Assembly: GCA_018066245.1 (NCBI GenBank)
Contig: JAGHRT010000015.1
Location: forward strand, 1 to 64,000
From: Candidatus Equimonas faecalis
Lineage (GTDB): Bacteria; Bacteroidota; Bacteroidia; Bacteroidales; Bacteroidaceae
Reading direction: 5' to 3'
Length of the DNA: 64,000 nt
Numbering within the stretch: the stretch's first letter is position 1; each line of letters begins with the position of its first letter. Below the pieces are notes generated by a model. It was not told where the DNA came from. It saw nothing but the letters and a program-made list of their open reading frames with translations, and did no database searches. This document shows positions 26,501 to 35,132 of this stretch, one piece after another. The position numbers and the translations under genes were made by a program.

Positions 26501-29500
26501 GACCCCCGACTGGGACCGTATCAAGATACACCTCTCCTGCGACGAGGGCGCTACGCTCGACCTCATTACTTATAATTACGCGCAGACGCATACGCCGACT
26601 CTCGTGGTGGGCACTAACAGCATCAACACTTCCGTGACGAAAGGCAAGACGCGCCTCGTGCCGCTCACCCTCACCAATACGGGTCTGGGCGAGACGGGCA
26701 AAATTTCCGTGCTGCTCCCCTCCGGTATGGGACGCTTCGTCACTCTTGCCACGCCCGCCGAGATGCCCAGTCTCGCCACGGGCGACAGTGCCACCGTTAT
26801 GCTCCGCTTCGACGGCACGGGCTACGATGTGAACCTCATCCAGAAGGGCAGCATCGCCATCAACTGTGAGAAAGGCAACGGCAAGGCTGTCTATTTCAAT
26901 GTGAAGGTGGTCAGCGAGGACAAGGGTAATCTCCTCGTGCGTGTGGCCGACGAAGCCACGCAGTATGGCGACAAGGACGGCAACCGCCCCTATGTCAGCG
27001 GTGCGACGGTGAAACTCACCGACTACAACACCGGTGCCGTAGTGGCCACCGACGTGACGGGTGCCGACGGCAGCCTGCTTCTTGAAAATATCGCCGAGGG
27101 CTACTACCACCTCAATGTGTCGGCACCCAAACACGACACCTACGACCAGAACGTCCTCATCTCGCCGGGCGAGACGACGGACCTCACGGCCTACATTTCG
27201 TATCAGGCCATCAGCGTGAAGTGGGATGTGGTGGAGACGGAAATTGACGACGAATATGAGATTGTCACCTCCCTCACCTATGAGACGCAGGTGCCTGTGC
27301 CGGTGGTGGAAATCACGGCGCCGGACACCCTTCTATTAGAAAACATAGAGCGGGGCAAGAGTACGCTGATGAACGCCGTGCTGCGCAATCGCGGCCTTAT
27401 CACGGCGGAGGATGTGAAGTTTACCGTGCCGGAGGCCAAGGGCTTCGTGTTCCGTCCCCTCGTGCCGGTCAGTGGATTTGAACTGGCTCCCGAACAGAGT
27501 TATGTTATCCCCATACTGGTTTATCACGAAGAAGACGACTTCTTCAACGATGCCGAGGCGCGCCGTCAGGTGAAGCGCAAGGCGGACAAGCCTAACTGTA
27601 ACGGTAAGTTTGGCGGCGAGTATAAGTGGCCCTGCGGCCCCGACAGTAAGTTTGCCTGGCTGGAGAAACCCATCCAGTGGGCCACCGACATTAAGTGTGC
27701 CAAGGGCGGTGAAAAAGCCAAGACGGGCCCCGGCCACAACACTCCGCTGGGCGACCCCAATTCGGCGGGCGGACTGGGCCTCCTCCACATCGGCCCCGGT
27801 GGCGACGCCGTGTTTGCCGCTATGGTGGAGTTCCTCTGCCGTATGTGCGACTGCTTCTGCGTTGACCCCGTCTCCGACCTTAAGGACGGCCACAAGACGC
27901 TCAACGGCTGCGGCGGTTCCAGCGGTCCGAGAGGAGCCTTCAATGTTGCAAACTATGTTGTGACCGGCGACCGCTCTTCGCTGCAACCTTTCAAGGACTG
28001 CGCCGCCGGTGCCGCCAAGTTCGCGGCCGGAAAACTCCCCGTGCACCTCGACTGCCTCATCAATCCCTTCATCGACGAAATGAGCAAGGCGCCCCGCCGC
28101 AAGGCGCAAAGCAAAATGCCCGACCTGCTGGAGAGCGCCGGAGAAAAAGAGGTGCTGTACCTCTACCATTGGGCTTTGTTCTACGACTATCTGAAAGAAA
28201 TGACCGATGCCCCCGTGGCCTGCGACACGCTGGCCAATATCGATGAGTTCGTCATGGCCCTCGAGGACGTGGAGCGCATCGTTGAGCCTATGTGGGAGGA
28301 CGGCTCTCTCCACGATTTCGACTTGACCTCCATCCCCAATGCGGTACAAGGAAACTACACCACCTCCGACGGTATTGGCCTCTATCTCGCCTCCCTTATG
28401 CCGCAGGGACAGACTATACTTTACGACTTCGACCTGCGCCGCTATGTGGAGCGCCTCCGTAACACCTGGGACCTGCAAGCCGGTCGTGAAGTAACCTCCG
28501 ACAACCACATCGACTTCCGCGTGATAGAGAAACTGGCCGCCCGTCAGGACTCTTGCGTGGCCAAAATGGTGGCCTACGGCTATCCTACGATGAACGATGT
28601 GCTCAACGGGGCGCAGAAGGACTGGCTGGAATACCACGAGAACGCCTCGAAAAACACCTGTGCCACCGTGAAACTGGAAATCAAGCAGAAACTTGTCCTC
28701 ACCCGTCAGGCTTTCCGTGGCACCCTTACCGTGGACAACGGCTCCGGCACGAAACTCACCGACATAGACCTCAGCGTGGATGCCATCAACCAGGCAACCC
28801 TCGCCGTGGCCACCGCCCACGAGATGCAAATCAATGTGGAGAGCATCGAAGGCTTCGCGGGCGACAAGGACGGCAAGTGGTCGCTGGAACCCGGACAGAC
28901 GGGCGTGGCCACCATACTCTTCATCCCCACGAAATATGCCGCCCCCGACACGCTGACGACATACAGTTTCGGCGGCACGCTGGCCTTCAACGACGGCACC
29001 ACCGTGCAGAGCCGCGCCCTCTATCCCGTCAGCCTGCAAGTGAAACCCTCGCCCGAACTGGACCTCACCTACTTCATGCAGCGCGATATCTATGGCGACA
29101 ACCCGCTGACAGAGGATGTTATCGAACCTGTCGTTCCCGCCGAGTTCTCCGTGCTCATCCACAACAAGGGCCGCGGCGACGCTACCAATGTGCGTATGCT
29201 CACGCAGCAGCCCGAAATCGTGGACAACGAGAAGGGCCTGATGGCTGACTTCGCCATCGTAAGTTCCTCTCTCAACGGCGGCGAGAAGGCTATGGCCCTC
29301 GACAGCGAGATTGCCACGCAGTTCGGCGACATACCCGCCGGCACCTGCTCCTACGCCACCTGGGACCTCACCTGCTCGCTCCTCGGCCACTTCACCGACT
29401 ACGATGTCTCCTACACCCATCTGACATCCTACGGTAATCCCGACCTCTCGCTCCTCGACAAAGTCACCATCCACGAACTCATCCACAGCGTCAATGCCCG

Positions 29501-31475
29501 CGTAGGCGACCAGACCTACCGTGCCTGGGTTACCAACGACTTCGCCGACGGTCACGATGAGCCCGACCATATCTATCTCGCCAACGGCACCGACGAGGAC
29601 CTCGTCACCCTCACCAATGTCACGGAGGTGGAGCCGCTGGGTAACTATCAGTACCGCATCAGCGTCACGGTGCCCCAGAAGGAGTGGTTCTACACCAACG
29701 TCAGCAACCCCGGCGGAGGATACTCCAAGATTCTCTACCTTAAAAACGAGGACACCGGCGAGGAACTCGACCCTGCCAACTTCTGGACCACCGACTACAC
29801 GATGCAGGACGGCTTCGACCCGCTGAAAGACTACCGTCTGCACCTCGCCGACCTCTCTTCGGGCCCCGGCACACGCCACTATATCGTGGAGTTTGAGCCT
29901 ATGCCCGAAGTACGCCTCAATGTCGTCAGCATAGAGACCGTGCCCGACGACGAAGACATCGCCGAGGCACCTATCGACGAACTCACCGTGACCTTCAACA
30001 AGGACATCGACCACACCACCTTCACCCGCGCCGACATCGTCCTGCGCTATGAAGGCGAGATTAAGGACATCGAACTGCCCATCACGCGCCTCAATGGCAC
30101 CAGCCAGCGTGTGTTCAAGATTGACACCAGCAGCCTCACCACCAACGGCTACTATGCCCTTCAGGTGAAGACCGACAGCATCACCGACCTCGAAGGCTTC
30201 CTCGGAGCCGAGGGCAGGCAGGTGCGCTGGATGCTTTTCAAGGACGGCCTCGTACACTACAATATCGATGTCTATCCCAGCACCGACTACGGGCACATAC
30301 AGACTTCCACCAACTTTACCGGTGGCGACCTGTCCTACGGTTCGCAGATTTCCTTCCACGCCGTCCCCACGACCGGCCACCGCTTCGTACAGTATAACTC
30401 CTGCACCTGCTACGCCGGCAACTCGGCTTGGCGCGTTCGCCGCCGCGACAAGGCCGCAGAATCTGACGACGAGATCGTCGTTCTCGGTACTGACCCCGAC
30501 ATCACTCTCGAAATGAACCAGGTACGCTACCTCCGCGCCGTATTCGAGCCCATCCCTTACAGCGTCACCGTCAGCTGTCCCGCCGAGCAAGGCACCCTCG
30601 CCACGCCCAGCGGCATTTACGACTACGGCACCGTGCTCACCCTCGATGCCCGTCCCGCTTCGGCTGACTACGAACTGCTGGGCTACAACGTCAACGGCAC
30701 CTTCGTGCCCGCCACCGAGCCTTACGCCCTCACCGTGGAAGGCAATACAACGGTGGAGCCCGTCTTCAAGAATCTGGCCCCCGTCAATGTCCTGCTCAAC
30801 GAGAGCGTGAACTGGACCGGCGAGGCCGTGGAACGAGCCAACGTGAACTTCTATCGTTCCTTCCGCAAAGGCACGTGGAACTCCGTCTGCCTCCCCTGCG
30901 CCGTGTCCGATATTGATGCCGCCTTCGGCTCCGGCACGCAGGTGGTGCGCCTCACCGGTATCGTAGGCACCGTGGCACAGTTCTCCCCCGTTACCGAGAT
31001 GGAGGCCAACGTGCCCTACCTCATCAAGCCCGGCGCCCTGAATGCCGCCTACTATGCCGACGGAGGACTCTTCACGCAGCTCTATGACCTTGGCCTCACC
31101 GCTACCGAAGAACCTGTCAGCGAAGAACCCACCGACACCCACGGCGACATATCCTACATAGGCACCTACACCGTGCATCCCATCGACAAGGACGCCGGCA
31201 ACTACTACATCAGTTCCGACCTCTTCTACTATGTCGATGCTGCCGCCAGCGTCAATACCGGTCGCTATCGCGGCTACTTCCACGTGGATGACGCCTCCGC
31301 CTCGCGCCTCTTCCTCGGCATCGGCACCGAGGGCATCGTGCGGCCGCGCCAGTGGGCCAACACCTCCGGCGTCTTCCGTCTCGACGGCGTACTCGTCCGT
31401 CCTGCCGGCACCTCGCTCGAAGGCCTTGAGTCCGGCCTCTACATCATCGACGGCCACAAAGTGCAAGTGCGATAA
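23553..31475 (+). CDS. Giant secreted protein (cohesin-like, CARDB, Calx-beta repeats, Cys/Gly core)
   Basis: 2640 aa with signal peptide 'IICLALSLVGLMAGAQ'. Order: a cohesin-like domain (about 22-170, 'VPVNMTNTDEIVAVQFNL'); CARDB-type domain (about 175-285); four or so Calx-beta-like units (about 290-700, recurring 'EGDTMHLTVS', 'VTIPAGQ(A/E)S'); another CARDB; carboxypeptidase-regulatory-like unit (about 1130-1210); a central Cys- and Gly-rich region (about 1345-1510, 'GLGLLHIGPGGDAVFAAM', 'CRMCDCFC'); further Ig-like domains; an InlB-like unit near 2250-2350; and an end 'GLYIIDGHKVQVR'. No catalytic motif was recognised. Last gene of the 16-31 kb cluster, closed by a hairpin. It may be a surface scaffold or adhesin; this is inference from domain types. 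Confidence 0.85.
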   Translation: MKIQRYIICLALSLVGLMAGAQNTLSVPDLVGGSGKEVSVPVNMTNTDEIVAVQFNLHLPFSLASGKSPVLNSSRNTAGHTIAVRSLGGNVYTIVIVNMSNKPLAGSDGTLLTFPMKVASNLEGGAQYEMTVSDVVLTNRHGDNIQTGATGGTFTVQREDSPDLEVSDVHIVPTAGTDFVPGETVDVSWRVSNIGNADTRSGWTEKVYLVSTLTEESVYVGNAYFNYVLLKGGYTARNVAFTLPEAAGMEGEVVVKVVVEPNSGTGEYLADRGNNTATGDVLTLASRLFLKAPAEKVAEGGALRFTLLRSGDRSLEETFSLSSSLPQRVTLPATVTIPAGQASASFNVQVPQNALVNDYTTATVSVAPTGEYTQGVSASFIIEDDELLPLTLSLDKTEYNEGDTMHLTVSVPYRIGDQELTVFFGIEQAKRFSLPKSVTFAPGATSAEVEIPIKQDNTPANVATIQLNASAEHHLSASALFVLNDDDVPAIDLALTPTVISEAAGGNAIYGTITRQEATNSKITVKLSDDSGGALYYTSTLTMPEGTTSISFPIGVKDNQRVDGTRPVKLTAAVYITDCGCSAIGDKQTSVVREIEITDNDGPTLSITANKTTVLEGNAEGTVLTISRNDGTDSALPVTLACNASDVNMPSSVTIPAGQESVTAVFKALSNATQEGNRTVSIKAVADGYASGSMWLLISDQTLPDAVLDKVEAPASVEAGQRLNVRVTLSNIGAVALPKNTDVKLSFGNQKTLVTLNEPLEAGATREMPFELEAPIVPGSYTLTAKVNPSGTITELQLLNNEAAQTISVTSSYDFTVQPDAARYKAGDTVHLSGTVQTKGGQPAAGIAVEPYVIYAGSRTPLTATSDDEGHYTADFVIPEGMAGTFTYGVCNPDEKLFTEKGTFKVYGFTRATYDYLTHKVFVGEPYAGTVSLKNLSDLPLHNIRATYDATEGYTLVVNEIPLLEGNATVELPYAILASQTSKTPDWDRIKIHLSCDEGATLDLITYNYAQTHTPTLVVGTNSINTSVTKGKTRLVPLTLTNTGLGETGKISVLLPSGMGRFVTLATPAEMPSLATGDSATVMLRFDGTGYDVNLIQKGSIAINCEKGNGKAVYFNVKVVSEDKGNLLVRVADEATQYGDKDGNRPYVSGATVKLTDYNTGAVVATDVTGADGSLLLENIAEGYYHLNVSAPKHDTYDQNVLISPGETTDLTAYISYQAISVKWDVVETEIDDEYEIVTSLTYETQVPVPVVEITAPDTLLLENIERGKSTLMNAVLRNRGLITAEDVKFTVPEAKGFVFRPLVPVSGFELAPEQSYVIPILVYHEEDDFFNDAEARRQVKRKADKPNCNGKFGGEYKWPCGPDSKFAWLEKPIQWATDIKCAKGGEKAKTGPGHNTPLGDPNSAGGLGLLHIGPGGDAVFAAMVEFLCRMCDCFCVDPVSDLKDGHKTLNGCGGSSGPRGAFNVANYVVTGDRSSLQPFKDCAAGAAKFAAGKLPVHLDCLINPFIDEMSKAPRRKAQSKMPDLLESAGEKEVLYLYHWALFYDYLKEMTDAPVACDTLANIDEFVMALEDVERIVEPMWEDGSLHDFDLTSIPNAVQGNYTTSDGIGLYLASLMPQGQTILYDFDLRRYVERLRNTWDLQAGREVTSDNHIDFRVIEKLAARQDSCVAKMVAYGYPTMNDVLNGAQKDWLEYHENASKNTCATVKLEIKQKLVLTRQAFRGTLTVDNGSGTKLTDIDLSVDAINQATLAVATAHEMQINVESIEGFAGDKDGKWSLEPGQTGVATILFIPTKYAAPDTLTTYSFGGTLAFNDGTTVQSRALYPVSLQVKPSPELDLTYFMQRDIYGDNPLTEDVIEPVVPAEFSVLIHNKGRGDATNVRMLTQQPEIVDNEKGLMADFAIVSSSLNGGEKAMALDSEIATQFGDIPAGTCSYATWDLTCSLLGHFTDYDVSYTHLTSYGNPDLSLLDKVTIHELIHSVNARVGDQTYRAWVTNDFADGHDEPDHIYLANGTDEDLVTLTNVTEVEPLGNYQYRISVTVPQKEWFYTNVSNPGGGYSKILYLKNEDTGEELDPANFWTTDYTMQDGFDPLKDYRLHLADLSSGPGTRHYIVEFEPMPEVRLNVVSIETVPDDEDIAEAPIDELTVTFNKDIDHTTFTRADIVLRYEGEIKDIELPITRLNGTSQRVFKIDTSSLTTNGYYALQVKTDSITDLEGFLGAEGRQVRWMLFKDGLVHYNIDVYPSTDYGHIQTSTNFTGGDLSYGSQISFHAVPTTGHRFVQYNSCTCYAGNSAWRVRRRDKAAESDDEIVVLGTDPDITLEMNQVRYLRAVFEPIPYSVTVSCPAEQGTLATPSGIYDYGTVLTLDARPASADYELLGYNVNGTFVPATEPYALTVEGNTTVEPVFKNLAPVNVLLNESVNWTGEAVERANVNFYRSFRKGTWNSVCLPCAVSDIDAAFGSGTQVVRLTGIVGTVAQFSPVTEMEANVPYLIKPGALNAAYYADGGLFTQLYDLGLTATEEPVSEEPTDTHGDISYIGTYTVHPIDKDAGNYYISSDLFYYVDAAASVNTGRYRGYFHVDDASASRLFLGIGTEGIVRPRQWANTSGVFRLDGVLVRPAGTSLEGLESGLYIIDGHKVQVR

Positions 31476-31483
31476 ATCCTTTT

Positions 31484-31538
31484 GTATCAGCAAAGCGCCT
31501 CGATCTTCACTACAGAAGTTCGGGGCGCTTTGCGATAC
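31484..31538 (+). terminator. Terminator-like hairpin after the giant gene cluster
   Basis: GTATC-A-GCAAAGCGCC pairs with GGCGCTTTGCGATAC around a 24-nt loop, 9 bp after the stop codon. No long T-tract follows. Confidence 0.65.
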
Positions 31539-31712
31539 GCTCGGCATGAGTATAATGCGAAGGGGGAGAGGCCGCTCTTTGAGCGGTGCTTTGCCATAAA
31601 CGACTACAAACCTAAAGACTTACAGCCCAATGCAAGCGGTATTAGGCTTTGCCACTATTTGTCATTTTCTGCTACACCCTCTACCCCCCTCTACCCCCCT
31701 GTGAGTCATCGT

Positions 31713-31794
31713 GCCACCTTGGTGGCATAAGCCTGTCACCTTGGCGACACGAGCCTGCCACCCTGGTAACACAAGTCTGCCACCAAGGTGGCAC
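31713..31794. repeat. Tandem 22-bp array of mini-hairpins
   Basis: Four units with 22-bp spacing: GCCACCTTGGTGGC, GTCACCTTGGCGAC, GCCACCCTGGTAAC and GCCACCAAGGTGGC, joined by 'ATAAGCCT', 'ACGAGCCT' and 'ACAAGTCT'. At least units 1 and 4 are perfect palindromes. Confidence 0.85.
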
Positions 31795-31902
31795 GACAAC
31801 GCATTGGGGATTACCAAGACTTCAGCGCCTCGAAAACAAGGCGTTTATCCCGAACCGAAGTGCTTTTTGACGACCGCCGCAACGCGGCAATGGATACGTC
31901 AT

Positions 31903-31978
31903 GGCTCGTCATCCTACTATGTGCGCGGCCACGCACCTACGGCGCCGCTCCCTACGGTCGCTCTGCCGCAGACTATAC
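31903..31978 (+). repeat. Dispersed repeat, copy B
   Basis: About 76 bp matching 12288-12361, beginning GGCTCGTCATCCTACT and containing GGTCGCTCTGCCGCAG. Confidence 0.85.
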
Positions 31979-32213
31979 TTCATCCCAATGCCAAGAGCAG
32001 ACGCCATTATTCAAAATCCCTTCCAGCACGAGCGGCTTGCGATTAGTGCTCTCTTTCCATTTGAGCAATGAATTGTAAATACTTCTCTTCATAATTTGCT
32101 CTATTTCTAAATCCGCACGCAAAAGCACACAAAATAAAGCAATTACGCAAGCATTTTACACTTTTATTGGGGAATATCGCGGCGAATCATAAGGAAGGAA
32201 AGTATAATGCAAC

Positions 32214-32251
32214 ACCAGCGGTATGCTCATGCAACGGGGCATACCGCTGGT
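32214..32251. terminator. Strong hairpin, probable terminator
   Basis: ACCAGCGGTATGC pairs perfectly with GCATACCGCTGGT around a 12-nt loop and is followed by TTTATT. Confidence 0.65.
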
Positions 32252-32438
32252 TTATTGGGAGGAAGATTACATTTTCCTGCGCCTATGGTCTCTTTTTTTT
32301 TCATAAAGCAATGCACCGAGGGCACAGTGCGCTCGACCGCTATCTCCGCAAGGTAGGCGCCCAGCGTCCCTCCTTCACCGCCACAAGCAAGCCCTGTCCC
32401 TGGCCGGACGAAGTCAAGTAATCCATAAATGGAAAGTA

Positions 32439-32485
32439 ACACGAAAATTCCCCGAAGGCACTATCGCCTTTGGGGGATTTCGTGT
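32439..32485. terminator. Hairpin downstream of the TerB operon
   Basis: ACACGAAAATTCCCCGAAGGC pairs, with small mismatches, with GCCTTTGGGGGATTTCGTGT around ACTATC. It lies about 75 bp past the end of the minus-strand operon and may end its transcript. Confidence 0.65.
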
Positions 32486-32558
32486 GAGCGGCATTGGCTC
32501 TATTACACGTTGTCTTCAAGTTTTCTTCAAACAAGTTGTGCGTATTTGGCAGGCAACG

Positions 32559-33416
32559 TTAGTTCAGGAAATTCTTGATGATTGTTTCAGTATTATCTAA
32601 GTTGGCATCTGTTTCAGAGATGACCACATTCTTAACTCCCATGGCTTGGAACCAATCCGTCATTACCTGCACCATCTTGTCACGATGCTGGGGTTGATAA
32701 GGATTAACTTCCAGCACCAGCACTTCAAGATTGTCAAGAGGCACATCTGTACGCCGTGCGATTAAAGAGGATTGTGGATTCTGTAATGTTTCCGGCAATA
32801 TATAAGAATAGGCATTACCTTCTTTTATTTTGTTATTGGCCTGGAATATATACCCGTCGCTCAAAATAATTAAGATATTGCGAGCATCTTTCTTCACACA
32901 TTGAGCATCAACCTTCTTGCTTGAGAAAAAATCCCAGATGTCGCAGCCTATCCAATTTTTTGCATTTACCGTTTGGTCATATATGTGAGCAAGATTCTCT
33001 TGAAATTGAGATTTCAACCCTTCAACGGCCTTTCGCCTTTCAACACCTTTCAGCGCACCGACATCAACACTCAAACCTTTTGCCACAGTAGCAATAGAAG
33101 CACATGACGGGGTGGGATAAAAGAACACCTTTATCTTATTTTCACTCTTTAGTATCTGGGGGCCAAGAGTCGCAGTCTTGAAATAGTCGCAGACCATTCC
33201 CACGATTGCAGTATCACGATAGGTTTGATTGGGTTGCATATTGCGAACAAGCCTATCCGACAAGTCCAAGAATATAGAGATATTCAATGACGGATTTTCC
33301 GATTTCTCTTCATCTTTGACAGAGCCGTTCTTAGTATCTCCGCCACAGGACAAAAGGCTCCATGCTGCGACAAAAAGGACACCAATTCCTAAAACACTTA
33401 ATATAGTTTTTTTCAT
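32559..33416 (-). CDS. VWA-like lipoprotein, third gene of the TerB operon
   Basis: 285 aa. The N-terminus 'VLFVAAWSLLSC' is a lipoprotein signal (Cys about 24). Then 'LNISIFLDLSDRLVRN' and 'NILIILSDGYI' look like strand 1 and a later strand of a von Willebrand factor A fold, but the usual metal motif DxSxS reads DLSDR, so metal binding may be altered. It starts 5 bp after the coiled-coil membrane protein, so translation is likely coupled. Visibly richer in A+T than the flanking regions. The orientation and lipobox suggest anchoring in the envelope while the TerB-like partner stays in the cytoplasm. VWA and TerB domains are known partners in Ter stress systems; the link here is inference. Confidence 0.72.
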   Translation of the reverse strand: MKKTILSVLGIGVLFVAAWSLLSCGGDTKNGSVKDEEKSENPSLNISIFLDLSDRLVRNMQPNQTYRDTAIVGMVCDYFKTATLGPQILKSENKIKVFFYPTPSCASIATVAKGLSVDVGALKGVERRKAVEGLKSQFQENLAHIYDQTVNAKNWIGCDIWDFFSSKKVDAQCVKKDARNILIILSDGYIFQANNKIKEGNAYSYILPETLQNPQSSLIARRTDVPLDNLEVLVLEVNPYQPQHRDKMVQVMTDWFQAMGVKNVVISETDANLDNTETIIKNFLN

Positions 33417-33421
33417 AGTCG

Positions 33422-34642
33422 TTATTTTATTAAATTCTGAATTTCTGCATCAAATATACTCTTTGCTAAAGTTTGATCTTGCTCAGACATTGATAGGACT
33501 GTCATCATCTTTACCCATCCTGCAAAGAAGTTATTCATTTCCGCACGAATCGCTGCATAATCAATAAAGGTCTCATGCCCGAGTTTTGACATCAGTTGAG
33601 AAACTTTATTCTTCAAACCTGCTATTGCTCCTTCCAACTTTTGTTTTTCCTCGCGCAATGCTTTCTTGTTTTCTTCTATACTCAGGATGTCTCTATCAAT
33701 TGCTTCCAAACGTGTCTTGCTCAAATCCAATTTATCATAAGCACTCATACACAAGTCAAAAACGATGCCCCAAATGATATAAACGATGAAACCACAGAAA
33801 ATCACGGCCCAGGTATTAGGATCACTAATGGCCATTGCCACAGAATACTCCTCGCCAACAGGTCTCGTGCCTATAATCACTTCCATTGAGTGAAGTTGCT
33901 TGCCAATAAGATAAGCCAAAATGCAGTCAAACATCACTGTTACAAAAAGAATTCCTCCCATTTTAACAAATTTGGCATAGCCTTTCTGCACAGAGAAGAA
34001 ATGCAAGCAGAAACCCAACCCTAAAAAGATAATTGGAGCGCTCATCACAAAGCATAATTCTGTGATACCGTCGTTGTAAGCATTTGACAACGCATTCGAG
34101 TCAAACATTGAGTTCATCACAGAGGTTATATTCTCCGGATTTCTAAAAAATGCGGAGTAAAATGTGGAACTATAGAACAAGAACAGGTAGAATGTCAGCG
34201 GAATAATAATGACAAGACCAATAATTAACTTTAGTTTCTCGTTTTTATTTACAAGGCTCTTGTTGTTCTCTATTTTATCTTTTTCCGCCTTTAGCTCTTG
34301 AATCTTTCCCTTCGCTTCTTCTATTTCAGACTCTTTGTCACGCACTTTCCCTTCAAGATTCTTGATATTGTCATTCGTCTGCTCTATCTCTGTCTCTGTG
34401 TTTTTACGAGCAGCCTCCTGGAGTTCAACGTTCTGGGCCTGCTCGTTATACATGGCATTATACACTTTGTGCAAATACGGAGGAAGTGCATGTAAACTTC
34501 CCTGCACGATGCCGCACATACGAACACCCCATTTCTCATAGGTTTCACCCTCACGCCTTGCTTCAGGGTTGTCAAGAATGACAGGCTGTGCTGCCACAAC
34601 CTCTGGCTCTTTGGATTTAAATAAATTCTTCAACTCAAACAT
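33422..34642 (-). CDS. Four-TM coiled-coil membrane protein, second gene of the TerB operon
   Basis: 406 aa, no recognised family. Residues about 65-135 are a long charged coiled coil ('NIKNLEGKVRDKESEIEEAK'). Four probable membrane spans follow near 138-160 ('LIIGLVIIIPLTFYLFLF'), 195-216, 225-247 and 280-302, then a second coiled coil (about 310-360) and a conserved-looking C-terminal helix region. It lies between the TerB-like and VWA-like genes with 12- and 5-bp gaps. The design suits a membrane hub that connects a cytoplasmic sensor or effector with an envelope lipoprotein, but no activity can be read from the sequence. Confidence 0.75.
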   Translation of the reverse strand: MFELKNLFKSKEPEVVAAQPVILDNPEARREGETYEKWGVRMCGIVQGSLHALPPYLHKVYNAMYNEQAQNVELQEAARKNTETEIEQTNDNIKNLEGKVRDKESEIEEAKGKIQELKAEKDKIENNKSLVNKNEKLKLIIGLVIIIPLTFYLFLFYSSTFYSAFFRNPENITSVMNSMFDSNALSNAYNDGITELCFVMSAPIIFLGLGFCLHFFSVQKGYAKFVKMGGILFVTVMFDCILAYLIGKQLHSMEVIIGTRPVGEEYSVAMAISDPNTWAVIFCGFIVYIIWGIVFDLCMSAYDKLDLSKTRLEAIDRDILSIEENKKALREEKQKLEGAIAGLKNKVSQLMSKLGHETFIDYAAIRAEMNNFFAGWVKMMTVLSMSEQDQTLAKSIFDAEIQNLIK

Positions 34643-34654
34643 AGCTTTTATACA

Positions 34655-35050
34655 TTAAGCGTTAACAATTGCTGCGATTGTATCTTTTTCACTCACATTC
34701 CCCTTTACTTGCTGAAGCATAAAATCTGCTATGCCTTCCGCATTTTCCTCTAAGAAACCAAGGCGCACGGCATACTTTATCAGCAGCGAACGCTCTGCCG
34801 GCTCAATTTCTCCGTCGGCCCAAGCTATCTCTGCCATTTCATACAAAATACTCACTCTGTCCTCCAATTTTGTTGGGGCTACGAATGATGTCCCCGAAGA
34901 CACCACAGCGGCATTAATCTCCTCAGAAGCGAGACCGTAGTTTTCCCTACCGATACGATAGAGCACCTCCAACTCTTTCGCATCTACTACACCATCAGCC
35001 ATTACCATACAATAGAGGCTGAGGAATCTGGATTTCAGTAATTCTTCCAT
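34655..35050 (-). CDS. TerB-like protein, first gene of the operon
   Basis: 131 aa. Two helical halves each carry the TerB/DjlA-type acidic motif: 'MVMADGVVDAKELEVL' (about 16-31) and 'IAWADGEIEPAERSLL' (about 74-89). TerB domains bind metal and sit in tellurite/stress-response clusters together with VWA proteins and membrane proteins. Here it leads a compact three-gene minus-strand operon behind a long structured leader. Cytoplasmic by lack of signal. The TerB assignment rests on the paired D-G-x-(I/V)-x-x-x-E motifs and overall size. Confidence 0.82.
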   Translation of the reverse strand: MEELLKSRFLSLYCMVMADGVVDAKELEVLYRIGRENYGLASEEINAAVVSSGTSFVAPTKLEDRVSILYEMAEIAWADGEIEPAERSLLIKYAVRLGFLEENAEGIADFMLQQVKGNVSEKDTIAAIVNA

Positions 35051-35132
35051 TTACCTGAAACTTTGTGCTGTCCTTCCTGCGCCCAAGGACAAGTCAATAG
35101 ATATGGAAAGCGTGGCGCCGACTATGCCACAC

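Larger units (their letters stand above)
31476..32558. other. Repeat-rich 1.1-kb intergenic region at the left edge of the AT-rich block
   Basis: No supported gene. It holds, left to right: a terminator-like hairpin (31484-31538), a tandem array of small hairpins (31713-31794), dispersed repeat copy B (31903-31978), and two further strong hairpins (32214-32251, 32439-32485). The ORFs at 31482-32421 read repeat text and have no recognisable domain. Confidence 0.7.

Noticed and set aside
27336-31547. A 1403-aa open frame on the minus strand opposite the 2640-aa gene
   Set aside because: It is a GC-rich antisense shadow: low-complexity Val/Gly/His/Glu-rich text with no domain, while the plus strand has clear domains and a signal peptide.
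31713-31794. Possible CRISPR array
   Set aside because: Units are contiguous palindromes with nearly constant 8-bp linkers and no unique spacers; no cas genes in the window.
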